Source: Xanthobacter sp. NM-59 (GTDB taxonomy: Bacteria; Pseudomonadota; Alphaproteobacteria; Rhizobiales; Xanthobacteraceae). From it: a stretch of DNA of 64,000 nucleotides. Below, one piece after another: positions 1 through 9,014 of the stretch. A model generated the notes under the pieces. The model searched no databases and was not told the DNA's origin. It saw nothing but the letters and a program-made list of their open reading frames with translations. The stretch is taken from NCBI RefSeq assembly GCF_021401125.1, contig NZ_JACBFQ010000008.1, positions 1-64,000 of the forward strand, given 5' to 3'. Numbering within the stretch: the first letter of the stretch is position 1; the number at the start of each line of letters is the position of its first letter. Both the position numbers and the translations under genes were made by a program.

Positions 1-123
1 AAGATCCAGTCCTACAACTACGAGGCCACCAAGCTCGCCATCGCCCGCGCCGTCAAGGGTGAGCCCTCCGCAAAGGAAGCCACCGAAAAGCGCGACGCAG
101 TCAAGCATCCCTTCCAGGCCTAG
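1..123 (+). CDS. fae: Formaldehyde-activating enzyme, C-terminal fragment (5' end outside window)
   Basis: Only the last 40 codons are present, open from base 1 to a TAG. The peptide contains [11 protein letters not shown] followed by [10 protein letters not shown] and ends near HPFQA. This matches my memory of the Fae C-terminus of Methylorubrum extorquens (KIQKYNYEATK, RAVNGEP, HPFAA). Fae condenses formaldehyde with tetrahydromethanopterin (H4MPT) in the cytoplasm. That fits the mtdB and mch genes about 20 kb downstream. The catalytic His region lies outside the window, so activity cannot be judged. Confidence 0.85.
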   Translation, partial: KIQSYNYEATKLAIARAVKGEPSAKEATEKRDAVKHPFQA

Positions 124-984
124 GAAGGAGACCACCCTGGGCAGAGCGAGCCTTCGCCACTGCCGAAGGGACTGCTCCAGCGGTTGGCCGCCATCTTCCT
201 GGGTCGTTGACCTCATCGCGAAAGCCATCGCCGCCACCCTCACGGGTCGGCGGCGATGTGCGTTCAGGCAGACCGGTGCCGCGCGGCGGGCCCAAGACCA
301 CGGGCTGGGATCGCTGGACCGTCACATCCCAAGGCTGGGCCAGGGGCGCGCTCACGCTCCCACGCCCCGAGGAAGGGAGCCACCCGGACGGCCCGGGTGG
401 TGCAGCAGATGGACCCTCAACGCGTCGTGGGTTCCTGGCGCTCCGAGGCCTTGTCCTTTGCCTCGCCGCCGGGCCAATAACACCAATGCTTCACCGCCCT
501 TTCCCCGCAAGCGGGAAGGGCGCCGCGCCGTCGGGAAGGCCCGGAACACCTGGAGCGTCCGGTACACCTCGCGGGGTGGTCCAGTATAAGCCGCGCCACC
601 CACGCCGAATGGCAATGGCTCCGAACTCCTTTCCTTGTTGACGGGATTGAAGGCGTGCTCTGGCTCGTCGAGTTCACGCGTTTTATGCGCGCGAGCCGAC
701 ATCCGTTAGGAGAAAGTGCTCTGGACCGCCGAGAATGCCAGCGCTTGCGCGGGCGGCGGAGGCGGAGGCAAAGCGCGTGCGAGGTTGGCGGCGGAAGGCG
801 CGCCCTTACAGCCCATAGGGGCTTCCAGCACTCGTTTCCTGCACGATCCGGCTACAAGCTCCCCCGCTCCCCCTTGAATGGAGAAAGAGAGGGGTCAGCG
901 GCGCCGGCCTGGGGCGCCGCTGCCGGCCCGCGCAGACTGGGGCCGCACGCACGCGCCGCCGGTCCGCGCGCCCCGGTCCCGCGC
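124..984. other. Intergenic stretch with no supported gene
   Basis: About 860 bases lie between the end of fae and the stop of the convergent beta-propeller gene. The short ORFs on both strands have no start context and low-complexity, Arg/Pro/Gly-rich translations typical of noncoding GC-rich DNA. An imperfect inverted repeat lies at about 495-521 (arms CGCCCTTTCCCCGC and GCGGGAAGGGCG) and could fold as a hairpin. It has no T-run. Confidence 0.6.
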
Positions 985-1968
985 TCAGTCCACATGGCGT
1001 ATGAAGGCGCCGAAGGCGCGCGGCCCATCGCCCAAGGGCAGGGTCGCGACTTCTTTCAGGCTGTCCGTGTCGATCACCGAGAGCGAGTTGTCGAACCAGT
1101 TGGCCACATAGACCCGGCCGCCATCGCCGCTGGCGGCGATCCCCTCCGGATAATCACCCACGCCGATGCGTCCCAGATCCTTCAGGCTGGCCAGGTCGAA
1201 CACACTCACCGTGCCGCCATACTGGTTGGTGACGAAGGCACGGCCGCGGGCCAGCGCAACCCCATAGGGCCGCTCGCCCACCTTCACCGTGGCCACCACC
1301 TTGCGCTCGGCAAGGTCGATGATGGACACGTCGTTGGACCCCACATTGGCCGTGTAGGCGCGCCGCCCATCCGCATCGATGGTGACGCCGAACGGCCGCG
1401 TGCCGACGGGAATCACCGCCACCCGCTTGAGGCCCGTCGTCTCGATCACGGAAACCGTATCGTCATCGCGATCCGCGGTGAGCACGAATGCCCCATCCGG
1501 CGTCACCGCCACCCCGGAGGGCGAAGCGCCGGTCTCTGCCTCGCGGTGGGTTTGCGGCGCATCGGGGTCGATGACCAGGAGGCGCCTGGCATACCAGTCC
1601 GCCACGAATACCGGCGCGCCCGCCGGCGCGACGGCGATGCCCAGTGGCCCTCCGCCCACCGGCCAGCGGGCCAGCACCTTGCGGTTGGCCGCGTCGATGA
1701 CGGTAACGGCCTTGTCCTCCGGGCTCGTCACATAAGCGCGCCGCCCATCACGGGTGACCGCGATGCCGGCCGGCTCGCCCGGCACCGGAATCTGCGCCAT
1801 GAGCGCCTTGCGCTCGCTGCCCTTGCCTGCGCCGGCCACGGAAAGGTCCAGCACCGCCACCCGGTTGGCGGGCTGCTCCGTCACGAAGGCCTCCTCCGCC
1901 CGGGCCGCCGCGCCGACAAGCAGCGCGGCGGCGAAGACGATGGGCAGGCCGGTCGCGAGCCGCCTCAC
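985..1968 (-). CDS. Periplasmic YVTN-type beta-propeller protein of the lanthanide/PQQ cluster
   Basis: A protein of 327 aa with an N-terminal signal peptide (MRRLATGLPIVFAAALLVG, then an Ala-rich cleavage site). The rest is a run of about 40-residue blades. Blade motifs such as RRAYVTSP, FVLTADRDDD, RRAYTANVGSNDVSIID and RVYVANWFDNSLSVID are the YVTN signature. Its role is probably periplasmic. Similar propellers occur in the lut lanthanide-uptake cluster of M. extorquens, but a specific ligand cannot be read from sequence. The start is GTG at 1968, overlapping the stop of the upstream SRPBCC gene by four bases, so translation is probably coupled. Confidence 0.8.
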   Translation of the reverse strand: MRRLATGLPIVFAAALLVGAAARAEEAFVTEQPANRVAVLDLSVAGAGKGSERKALMAQIPVPGEPAGIAVTRDGRRAYVTSPEDKAVTVIDAANRKVLARWPVGGGPLGIAVAPAGAPVFVADWYARRLLVIDPDAPQTHREAETGASPSGVAVTPDGAFVLTADRDDDTVSVIETTGLKRVAVIPVGTRPFGVTIDADGRRAYTANVGSNDVSIIDLAERKVVATVKVGERPYGVALARGRAFVTNQYGGTVSVFDLASLKDLGRIGVGDYPEGIAASGDGGRVYVANWFDNSLSVIDTDSLKEVATLPLGDGPRAFGAFIRHVD

Positions 1969-2504
1969 GACGGCCCCTTCTCCAGCTTGGCCTTCAGCGC
2001 GTCGAGCCCGCCGCGATAGACGGCGGTCACGGCCGCCACCGCCGCGTCGTCATTGAGTTCCGGCGGCGGGTCGTTGTTGGGATAGCCGCGATAGAAGGCG
2101 CCCTTCCACTCGACCTTGGTGTGGGTGGCGTCGATGGGTTCCACGGTGATGGTGGAAGAATAATTGGTCACCGGCAGGACTTTCACGTCCACGGCATTGA
2201 TGCGGTATGAATAGCTCATCTTCTCGGGCTCGTATTTGTAGAGCACCTCGTCGATGGTACCGCCGCCCGTGAGCGTGAGCTTGCGCGTGGCGTCGATGGC
2301 GTTGCCGCCCTGACCGGTGCTGCCTGTGATGGCAGGATGCCAGCTCATGTCCTGGAAATTGCCGATGGCGGCCCACACCTTGGCCGCCGGCGCATTGATC
2401 TCCACGCTCTCGGTCACCTTCTTGCGGGTGGGACCATGGGCCTCGGCCACCAGCGGCGACAGCACCAGCGCGCCCGCGAGCGCGGCGGTCAAAACATGTC
2501 TCAT
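1965..2504 (-). CDS. MxaD-like SRPBCC family periplasmic protein
   Basis: A protein of 179 aa. A signal peptide (MRHVLTAALAGALVLSPLVAEAHG) precedes a polyketide-cyclase/SRPBCC fold. Recognisable elements are SVEINAPAAKVWAAIGNF near the mature N-terminus and the WKGAFYRGYPNNDPPP stretch near the C-terminus. MxaD-type proteins assist electron transfer from methanol dehydrogenase to its cytochrome. Here the partner would be XoxF, which is an inference from context. ATG at 2504 was preferred to the TTG one codon upstream. The stop overlaps the next gene's GTG start. Confidence 0.8.
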   Translation of the reverse strand: MRHVLTAALAGALVLSPLVAEAHGPTRKKVTESVEINAPAAKVWAAIGNFQDMSWHPAITGSTGQGGNAIDATRKLTLTGGGTIDEVLYKYEPEKMSYSYRINAVDVKVLPVTNYSSTITVEPIDATHTKVEWKGAFYRGYPNNDPPPELNDDAAVAAVTAVYRGGLDALKAKLEKGPS

Positions 2505-2563
2505 CAAGCGTATCCTTCCCTAACGACTTCGATTGCAACGCTTATTCTTGCGCCACCCCATGA

Positions 2564-3088
2564 TCAGGGGGCGAGCGGCACCTGTCCCGGCGCCAGGATG
2601 CGGTTCTTCACCAGATAACGCACGCCATGCAGCCAGGATTCGTCCGTATTGCCGCGAATATCCACCTGCCCCGCGCGCACGACGCGACCATCCTCCCCCG
2701 TCTCACGCACCTCCAGCACGAACGACAGGATGAGGCTGGAAATCTTGCGGATGACCCCGACCACCTCAAGCTTCGCCCCGGCATCGCGGGCGATATCCCG
2801 CTCGCAGCCATTGCATTTGAAGAAGGGCTGAAGATCGGCGATCCGGGCCGCCTCCGGCGTCAGATCCACGAAGGTCATGTCGCCGGATTTCGCCAAAAGG
2901 GCCTGGAGCTCCGCATTAACCAGGCGGAGCCGCTCAGCCTGCTCGGCCAGCACCTGCGGGCGCTTGTCCAGTGTGTCGTCGAAGAACTCGAATCCGAACA
3001 TCGCCGTCTTCACCGCAGCCGCCGACGCGGCGGCCGGGAGCAAGAGAAACAGTGCCGTTGCGGCAAGAAGCGTCGAGCTTTTCATCAT
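2564..3088 (-). CDS. Small exported CxxC protein (DUF3280/DUF2380-like)
   Basis: A 174-aa product with a signal peptide (MMKSSTLLAATALFLLLPAAASA). The mature start is AVKTAMFGFEFFDD, which I associate with DUF3280/DUF2380-type proteins near PQQ dehydrogenase clusters. One CxxC motif (FKCNGCERD) lies near the middle and could be redox-active or metal-binding. It is the first gene of the minus-strand trio with the SRPBCC and propeller genes. It is divergent from the lutA-like gene across a 152-base gap that must hold both promoters. The exact function is unknown. Confidence 0.65.
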   Translation of the reverse strand: MMKSSTLLAATALFLLLPAAASAAAVKTAMFGFEFFDDTLDKRPQVLAEQAERLRLVNAELQALLAKSGDMTFVDLTPEAARIADLQPFFKCNGCERDIARDAGAKLEVVGVIRKISSLILSFVLEVRETGEDGRVVRAGQVDIRGNTDESWLHGVRYLVKNRILAPGQVPLAP

Positions 3089-3240
3089 ATCCACCTGAAC
3101 GCGGCGCAGCGTGTCACAGTCCAGCGCCCGGCGGCAAGATGGGAACATCTTATTCTTTCCTTAGATATATCCGGTTGCGCCCGGCGAGCGATGATGCCTA
3201 GATCTGCGTCCCGAGATGGAACCGGCATGGTGATGATCTG

Positions 3241-4515
3241 ATGTCCAGCCTGCGCGCACAGCTTCTCGCCGCCACGACGGCGGCGGCCCGCGCGGGCATG
3301 ACGGTCGGGAGGCTGGCTGTCGCGGGGCTGGCACTGGCGGGAATCGCGCTGCCGGCTCAGACGGCTCAGGCCCAGCCCTCCAATCCGGCCACGGCCGCGC
3401 CGGCGGTGCTGGAGGTTCCCATCGGCCTCCTCACCCGCGAGGTGCCGCCGCCCCCGCTCTATGATCTGGCCGCCGTGCCGGAGGACGATGCGGTGGCGGG
3501 CGCGGCCCTCGCCATCAAGGACAACAATTCCACCGGCACCTTCACCGGCCAGCATTTCACCTTGAACACCACCTCCCTGGCCGAGGGCGACGACCCGGTG
3601 GCCGCCGCCAAGGCGCTGGTGCAAGGCGGCAATCGCCTCCTCATCGTGAACCTGCCGGCGGACGAGCTGCTGGCCGTGGCGGATGCGGTGAAGCCGGTGG
3701 GCGCCATCGTGTTCAATGTGGGCGCGCTGGATGACGGCCTGCGGGCCGAGCAGTGCCGGGCGGATGTGTTCCACGTGGCGCCCAGCCGCGCCATGCTGGC
3801 CGATGCTCTCACCCAGTTCCTGGCCAGCAAGCGCTGGAACCGCCTGTTCCTGGTGGTGGGCCCCAATGCCGGCGACAAGGCCTATGCGGAAGCGGTGAAG
3901 CGCTCCGCCCGCAAATTCGGCCTGAAGGTGGTGGCGGAAAAGCCCTGGACCTTTGGCCCCCTCGCCCGCGAGCGCTCCGACAGCATCACCAAATCCGACG
4001 CGCTGGTGTTCACCCGCGGCGTCGATGCGGACGTGCTGGTGGTGGCGGACGAAGCCGGTGATTTCGGCAATTACATTCCCTATCGCACCGCCGAGCCGCG
4101 GCTGGTGGTGGGCACCCAGGGGCTGACGGCCTCCACCTGGCATCAGGCGCAGGACGCCTGGGGTTCGGCCCAGCTTCAGAACCGCTTCTTGCGCGGCACC
4201 AATCGCACCATGCGGCCCACCGATTATCAGGCGTGGCTCGCCGTGCGCATGGTGGGCGAGGCCGCGACCCGCACCAAGGGCGACGATCCCGCCGCCATGG
4301 CGGCCTATCTGCGCTCACCGGATTTCAGCATCGCCGCCTTCAAGGGCGTGCCCCTTTCCGTGCGCCCGTGGGACCAGCAGGTGCGCCAGCCGCTCCTGAT
4401 CGCCCAGCCCATGGGCGTGGTTTCCGTGGCGCCGGAAGACGGCTTCCTGCACCAGCGCACGCCCCTCGACACGCTCGGCTTCGACGAGCCGGAATCCAAA
4501 TGCCACCTGAACTAG
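3241..4515 (+). CDS. lutA: PQQ-catabolism/lanthanide-type ABC transporter substrate-binding protein (LutA-like)
   Basis: A 424-aa periplasmic protein of the branched-chain amino acid receptor fold. The N-terminal signal (about residues 20-45, ending QTAQAQ) is followed by a Leu/Ile/Val-binding-like two-lobed domain. Family features include the early LLTREVPPPPLYDLAAVPEDDA block and the RNGG-like central domain. This matches the PQQ-dependent catabolism-associated ABC substrate-binding family, whose M. extorquens member belongs to the lut lanthanide-uptake cluster. It leads a plus-strand operon with a propeller, an ATPase, a permease and a small exported protein. The start is uncertain: ATG 3241 or ATG 3298. 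Confidence 0.75.
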   Translation: MSSLRAQLLAATTAAARAGMTVGRLAVAGLALAGIALPAQTAQAQPSNPATAAPAVLEVPIGLLTREVPPPPLYDLAAVPEDDAVAGAALAIKDNNSTGTFTGQHFTLNTTSLAEGDDPVAAAKALVQGGNRLLIVNLPADELLAVADAVKPVGAIVFNVGALDDGLRAEQCRADVFHVAPSRAMLADALTQFLASKRWNRLFLVVGPNAGDKAYAEAVKRSARKFGLKVVAEKPWTFGPLARERSDSITKSDALVFTRGVDADVLVVADEAGDFGNYIPYRTAEPRLVVGTQGLTASTWHQAQDAWGSAQLQNRFLRGTNRTMRPTDYQAWLAVRMVGEAATRTKGDDPAAMAAYLRSPDFSIAAFKGVPLSVRPWDQQVRQPLLIAQPMGVVSVAPEDGFLHQRTPLDTLGFDEPESKCHLN

Positions 4516-4599
4516 GCTGACGCTTTCCAGGGCCGCGCCAACGGCCCCGCAACGCTACAACGGCGCGCGCAAGACGCGCCGAAGACCGGGAGGACCCAA

Positions 4600-5598
4600 A
4601 TGACCGCCTTTCGCCCGCTGCCCTCGCCGCGCGCCCTCTGCGCCGTGCTGACGGGCTCGCTCGCGCTGTTCGCGGCCGGGGCGGCGGAGGCCGGCATGGC
4701 CTATGTCTCCAACGAGCGCGGCAATTCCATCACCGCCATAGACACCGACACGCTCGCCGTCACCAAGACCGCCAAGGTGGGCCGCCGCCCGCGCGGCATC
4801 ATCATGAGCCCGGACGGCAAAGCCATCTATCTGTGCGCCAGCGACGACCATTCGGTGCAGGTGATCGACCCGGTGAGCCTCAAGGTGCTGCGCAAACTCA
4901 AGTCCGGCCCCGACCCGGAGCTGTTCGCCCTGCACCCCTCGGGCAACCCGCTCTACATTGCCAATGAGGATGACAACCAGGTCACCGTGCTCGACGTGGA
5001 GAAGAACAAGGTCATCGCCCAGGTGCCGGTGGGCACCGAGCCGGAAGGCATGGCGGTGAGCCCCGACGGCAAGATCCTGGTGGCCACCTCCGAAACCACC
5101 AACATGGCCCATTTCATCGACACCGAAAGCTTCAAGATCGTCGCCAACGTGCTGGTGGACGCGCGCCCGCGCTTCGCCGAATTCACCCGCGACGGCAAGA
5201 AGCTGTTCGTCTCTGCGGAAGTGGGCGGCTCGGTCTCGGTGATCGATCCGGCGACCCTCCAGATCATCAAGAAGATCACCTTCAAGATCCCCGGCATCTC
5301 GAAGGAGACCATCCAGCCCGTGGGCGTGCGCGTGACTTCCGACGGCAAGACCGCCTTCGTGGCCTTGGGCCCGGCCAATCACGTCGCCGTGGTGAACGCC
5401 GAAACCTTCGAGGTGGTGGACTATCTGCTGGTGGGCCAAAGGGTGTGGCAGCTGGCTTTCTCCCCCGACGAGAAGCAGCTCTTCACCACCAACGGCAATT
5501 CCAACGACGTCTCCGTCATCGACGTGCCGAACCGCAAGGTGGTGAAGTCCATCAAGGTGGGCGGCGCCCCGTGGGGCGTCGTGGTGGCGCCGCAATAG
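4600..5598 (+). CDS. PQQ-dependent catabolism-associated beta-propeller protein
   Basis: A protein of 332 aa. The signal peptide ends near AAEAG and is followed directly by MAYVSNERGNSITAID, then repeated YVTN-like blades (YLCASDDHSVQVID, YIANEDDNQVTVLD, FTTNGNSNDVSVID). The ATG at 4600 has a strong GGGAGG ribosome-binding site. It is the second propeller of the cluster. Its position between the binding protein and the ABC ATPase is the arrangement I recall for PQQ/lut-type clusters. The role is presumably periplasmic, in metal or cofactor handling or as a scaffold for the dehydrogenase. That role is inferred. Confidence 0.8.
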   Translation: MTAFRPLPSPRALCAVLTGSLALFAAGAAEAGMAYVSNERGNSITAIDTDTLAVTKTAKVGRRPRGIIMSPDGKAIYLCASDDHSVQVIDPVSLKVLRKLKSGPDPELFALHPSGNPLYIANEDDNQVTVLDVEKNKVIAQVPVGTEPEGMAVSPDGKILVATSETTNMAHFIDTESFKIVANVLVDARPRFAEFTRDGKKLFVSAEVGGSVSVIDPATLQIIKKITFKIPGISKETIQPVGVRVTSDGKTAFVALGPANHVAVVNAETFEVVDYLLVGQRVWQLAFSPDEKQLFTTNGNSNDVSVIDVPNRKVVKSIKVGGAPWGVVVAPQ

Positions 5599-5620
5599 GC
5601 CGAGCCGGAGAGATCCCCTC

Positions 5621-6373
5621 ATGGATGAGACGAGGCCGGTTCCGGCGCTTCAGGTCGCGGGCGTGAGCCACAGCTTCGGCCGCCGCAAGGCGCTGGACGA
5701 CGTGTCGCTGGAGGTGCCCCAGGGCCGTTTCGTGGCCCTGCTCGGCCCCAATGGGGCGGGTAAGACCACCCTGTTCTCCCTGGTGACGCGGCTTTATGCG
5801 TGCCGGGTCGGCGCGGTGCGCATCTTCGGCCACGATCTGTCGCACGCGCCCTCCGCTGCTCTGTCAGAACTGGGGGTCGTGTTCCAGAATCGCACCCTCG
5901 ATCTTGATCTCACGGTACGCCAGAACCTCGCCTATCACGCCGCCCTGCATGGGCTGGCGGGGCGGGCGCTGACGCTGAGAATCAGCGAACTGCTCGCTTT
6001 GGTGGGGCTGGCGGAGCGCGGCAATGACAAGGTGCGCACGCTCTCCGGCGGTCAGGCCCGGCGGGTCGAGATCGCCCGCGCCCTGCTGCACCGGCCCCGC
6101 CTGCTGTTGCTGGACGAGGCCACCGTAGGCCTCGACCTTGCCTCCCGGCGGGGCATCGTGGCGCTGGTGCGCGAGCTGGTGCGGGAAACGGGGCTCGCCG
6201 TGCTGTGGGCGACCCACATCTTCGACGAAATCGAAGCCACCGATCAGGTCCATGTGCTGCACCAGGGCCGTATCATCGCCGCCGGCGAGGCCGCGGCGCT
6301 GGCGGCGGGCAGCGCTTCCCTGGAAGCGGCGTTCCGCGCTCTGACCGAGCCCGACGAGGACGCGGCGGCATGA
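5621..6373 (+). CDS. lutE: ABC transporter ATP-binding protein (LutE-like)
   Basis: A 250-aa nucleotide-binding domain. The Walker A is GPNGAGKTT near residue 45, the signature is LSGGQARRVEIARALL and the Walker B is LLLLDEATVGLD, followed by an H-loop (WATHIFDE). The family is the ATPase of the PQQ-dependent alcohol-dehydrogenase-associated ABC system. It shares a four-base overlap (ATGA) with the permease gene. In the lut model it would drive export or import of a lanthanide-related ligand across the inner membrane. The direction of transport is not evident, because the partner permease is of the ABC-2 type. Confidence 0.85.
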   Translation: MDETRPVPALQVAGVSHSFGRRKALDDVSLEVPQGRFVALLGPNGAGKTTLFSLVTRLYACRVGAVRIFGHDLSHAPSAALSELGVVFQNRTLDLDLTVRQNLAYHAALHGLAGRALTLRISELLALVGLAERGNDKVRTLSGGQARRVEIARALLHRPRLLLLDEATVGLDLASRRGIVALVRELVRETGLAVLWATHIFDEIEATDQVHVLHQGRIIAAGEAAALAAGSASLEAAFRALTEPDEDAAA

Positions 6374-7224
6374 GTGGCAGCCCTTTCGCCGCGCCGCTGC
6401 GACCTCTCGGGGCCAGGGGCTATGCCATCTGCCTTTCCGGCATCGTGTGGCGGGAACTGCTGCGCTTCGTGCAGCAGAAGGAGCGCTTCCTGTCGGCACT
6501 GGTGCGGCCGCTCTTGTGGCTGTTCATCTTCGCGGCCGGCTTCCGCAGCGCGCTCGGCATCTCCATCATCCCGCCCTACGACACCTATGTGCTGTACGAG
6601 GTCTATGTCACGCCGGGCCTGGCGGTGATGATCCAGCTGTTCAACGGCATGCAGTCGTCCCTCTCCATGGTCTACGACCGGGAGGTGGGCTCCATGCGCG
6701 TGTTGCTCACGAGCCCGTTTCCGCGCTGGTGGCTGCTGTTCTCTAAGCTCATCGCCGGGGTCGTGGTGTCGCTGGTGCAGGTCTATGTGTTCCTGGCCGT
6801 GGCGTTCCTGTGGGGCGTCGAGATTCCCCTTTATGGCTATGTGCTGGCGCTGCCGGCCTTCATCCTTTCCGGCTTCATGCTGGGCGCCATCGGGCTCGTC
6901 ATCTCCTCGCTGGTGCGGCAGCTGGAGAATTTCGCCAGCGTGATGAACTTCGTCATCTTTCCCATGTTCTTCGCCTCGTCCGCCCTCTACCCCCTGTGGC
7001 GGGTCCGCGACGCCAGCGAGGCGCTCTATGTGGCCTGCCTCATCAACCCCTTCACCCACGCGGTGGAGCTGGCCCGGTTCGCGCTCTATGGGGCGTTCAA
7101 CCCCGTCGCGTGCGCGGTGGTGGCGGGCACCACCCTCGTCTTCTTTGCCCTCGCGGTGATCGCCTACGATCCCGGGCGGGGTGTGATGGGCCTGCGCGGC
7201 GGGCCCAAGGGCGAGGCATCGTGA
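6370..7224 (+). CDS. lutF: ABC-2 type permease (LutF/PedC-like)
   Basis: A 284-aa inner-membrane protein with about six hydrophobic segments, for example LLWLFIFAAGF, LIAGVVVSLVQVYVFLAVAFL, LPAFILSGFMLGAIGLVI and the last TM near FFALAVIA. The DREVGSMRVLLTSPFPRWW loop is typical of ABC-2 permeases. The ATG at 6370 overlaps the TGA of the ATPase gene, which sets the start. It pairs with the upstream ATPase. ABC-2 permeases usually export, yet the operon also encodes a binding protein. That is a recognised oddity of this family. Confidence 0.85.
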   Translation: MSGSPFAAPLRPLGARGYAICLSGIVWRELLRFVQQKERFLSALVRPLLWLFIFAAGFRSALGISIIPPYDTYVLYEVYVTPGLAVMIQLFNGMQSSLSMVYDREVGSMRVLLTSPFPRWWLLFSKLIAGVVVSLVQVYVFLAVAFLWGVEIPLYGYVLALPAFILSGFMLGAIGLVISSLVRQLENFASVMNFVIFPMFFASSALYPLWRVRDASEALYVACLINPFTHAVELARFALYGAFNPVACAVVAGTTLVFFALAVIAYDPGRGVMGLRGGPKGEAS

Positions 7225-7273
7225 AAATCCCCATGTTCCGCATTCAGGCGCCATGCCCGGAGGCTCGCCAGCC

Positions 7274-7912
7274 ATGAAGAGCGCATTCCCGTCCTTGCTC
7301 CATCGCCGATGCCGCGGCCCCCTCGTCGTCGCCCTGCTGCTGGCGGCGGCTGGCCCCACGTTGGCCCAGCCAAAGAGCGATCCGGACTGGCCCTGCCCGC
7401 AGCGGCGCACGCCGGACATCAGCCTCGGCGCGGTGTGGAGCGGCCCCGACCTTGCCTCCGCCGGTCCCTGGACCGACGACCAGGACGCCGCCACCCTGGC
7501 GGTGAAGCTCGCCTCGCGCCGCACGCCCCTCGACCAGGTGGCCCCCCTGCTCGACGCGTTCGTCAAGGAAACCGGGCCCGAGGCGAAAACGCGCCTGGTC
7601 CGGGTTTTCGCCGGGGTCTATGAGATCGTCAGCCTGGAGCGCGGCAAGATCGTCGGTGGCATCACCCGCTACGCCCGCGGCCAGCAGCGTCTGGCCGAAC
7701 GCCTGCGCGAGGAGGGCGACGCCCTCAGCAAGGCCAAGGATTCCCCCGAGGCCGCCGACACCCGCGAGACCAAGGAGCTGGAAGAGAAGCTGAACTGGGA
7801 TACCCGCATCTTCGAGGAGCGCTCGCACTCCCTGGCCTATGTCTGCGAAACGCCGGTGCTGCTGGAACAGCGCGTGTTCGAGATCGGCCGCCAGATCCAG
7901 GAGCGGCTTTAG
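7274..7912 (+). CDS. Exported protein of unknown function closing the lut-like operon
   Basis: A 212-aa product. ATG 7274 starts a plausible signal peptide (KSAFPSLLHRRCRGPLVVALLLAAAGPTLAQ). The mature part has two cysteines, in DWPCPQ near its N-terminus and YVCETP near its C-terminus. Between them lies a long charged helical stretch rich in Glu, Arg and Lys (about residues 120-185). I do not recognise a named domain. The position directly after the permease gene suggests a periplasmic accessory of the same transporter, like the small exported proteins of the M. extorquens lut locus. Confidence 0.65.
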   Translation: MKSAFPSLLHRRCRGPLVVALLLAAAGPTLAQPKSDPDWPCPQRRTPDISLGAVWSGPDLASAGPWTDDQDAATLAVKLASRRTPLDQVAPLLDAFVKETGPEAKTRLVRVFAGVYEIVSLERGKIVGGITRYARGQQRLAERLREEGDALSKAKDSPEAADTRETKELEEKLNWDTRIFEERSHSLAYVCETPVLLEQRVFEIGRQIQERL

Positions 7913-8067
7913 AGCGCGCTCGGGCGCGACAGCAGGCGGTGTGCGGAATAAACGCGCATAATATCAACTACTTTCGGGCATTCCGCCGCCATCATGCAGC
8001 ACTCGATATGCAAAGGGGCCCATCTGCGGACCCCTTGCCTTGAAGACCGCGCGCCGTTCCTCCCCGC

Positions 8068-8904
8068 TCAGCTTCCGCCGCCGGGGAACGTGCGTGTGAA
8101 GACCTTTCCTTCCGTATCTTCCGCCCGCACCGTCACCGGCTCGGCGGACGCCTTGTAGCTGAAGCGGAAGGTGGGGTCCTCGCTGATGGAAATGCCGCCC
8201 TCCATGCCCAGCAGCAGGTGACCGCCCTGGGTGACCTTCACCTCGCGGACGAACCAGGCCGGAGTATAGCCGCGCGTCGCCTCATCCATCTGCAGGCCCG
8301 AGAAATTGGGGTGGCGGATCTGCACCTGAGCCTCGTTCTTGCCCGCGTCCGCAAACGAGCGGAAGCGGATGTCGCCGAGATGGGCGATGGAGTCGGCCGT
8401 GTCCTTGGTGGCCGGGGCCGAGCAGCCACCGGCCGCCTTCACATAGGCCTTGGCCATATGCAGCTTGCCGTCATTGGTTTCCGCGATGGCCCGCACATAG
8501 GAATAGGAATTCACCCGCGTGCGCAGCGACAGGGCGAAATCCTTCTGCCCGTCGCCAAAACTGAAGCGACCGGCCACGGGCGACGGATTTTCGTCGATGA
8601 CGACCGTCACCCCCTTGAAGCTGCGCGGATCACCCGGCGGCAGGGAAAGGGACACCGTGAGCGGCACTAGCGCCGCATCCTCCGCCCGGGTCGGCGCGGC
8701 CAAGGCCACCACCCCCTCGGCATCGCCCACCACCTGCTCGGGGAAAACATCGGGCGCGATGGCGCTCCACGTCGTCTCCTTCGGCTCGACCACCGCAGCG
8801 GGCCCATCGGCCTCGGCGGCCCGCGCCGCCGGCGCCGCCAGAAGCGTCAACGCGATGAGGGGCAGCCCCCACGCACGGCGCGGCCGCAACACGTTTTCCA
8901 TCAT
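8068..8904 (-). CDS. Quinoprotein dehydrogenase-associated SoxYZ-like carrier protein
   Basis: A 278-aa periplasmic protein. The signal peptide ends near AARAAEA. The first domain is SoxY-like and ends in the conserved swinging-arm-like motif AAGGCSAPA, carrying the single reactive Cys. The second domain is SoxZ-like (HPNFSGLQMD, then the TQGGHLLLGMEGGISISEDP block). Fused SoxYZ-like proteins co-occur with PQQ dehydrogenases and a SoxH-like metallohydrolase in a quinoprotein relay system. Both partners are present here. It is the last gene of the minus-strand xox run and converges with the lut-like operon. Confidence 0.85.
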   Translation of the reverse strand: MMENVLRPRRAWGLPLIALTLLAAPAARAAEADGPAAVVEPKETTWSAIAPDVFPEQVVGDAEGVVALAAPTRAEDAALVPLTVSLSLPPGDPRSFKGVTVVIDENPSPVAGRFSFGDGQKDFALSLRTRVNSYSYVRAIAETNDGKLHMAKAYVKAAGGCSAPATKDTADSIAHLGDIRFRSFADAGKNEAQVQIRHPNFSGLQMDEATRGYTPAWFVREVKVTQGGHLLLGMEGGISISEDPTFRFSYKASAEPVTVRAEDTEGKVFTRTFPGGGS

Positions 8905-9014
8905 GCCATCCTCCCATTGGCGCCGGAGGCTCTTTCGGCCGCTCGGCAGCATTCGAGATCTGAACGCGCACACGCCCATGATGGATCCACCGCGATCGGA
9001 GCCTCGGGGTGCAA

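Noticed and set aside
352-702. 116-codon minus-strand ORF after fae
   Set aside because: Arg/Gly/Pro-rich translation, no ribosome-binding site and overlapping ORFs in other frames with the same character.
655-2019. 454-codon plus-strand ORF
   Set aside because: It runs opposite the beta-propeller gene, has His/Arg/Gly-rich low-complexity translation and no ribosome-binding site.
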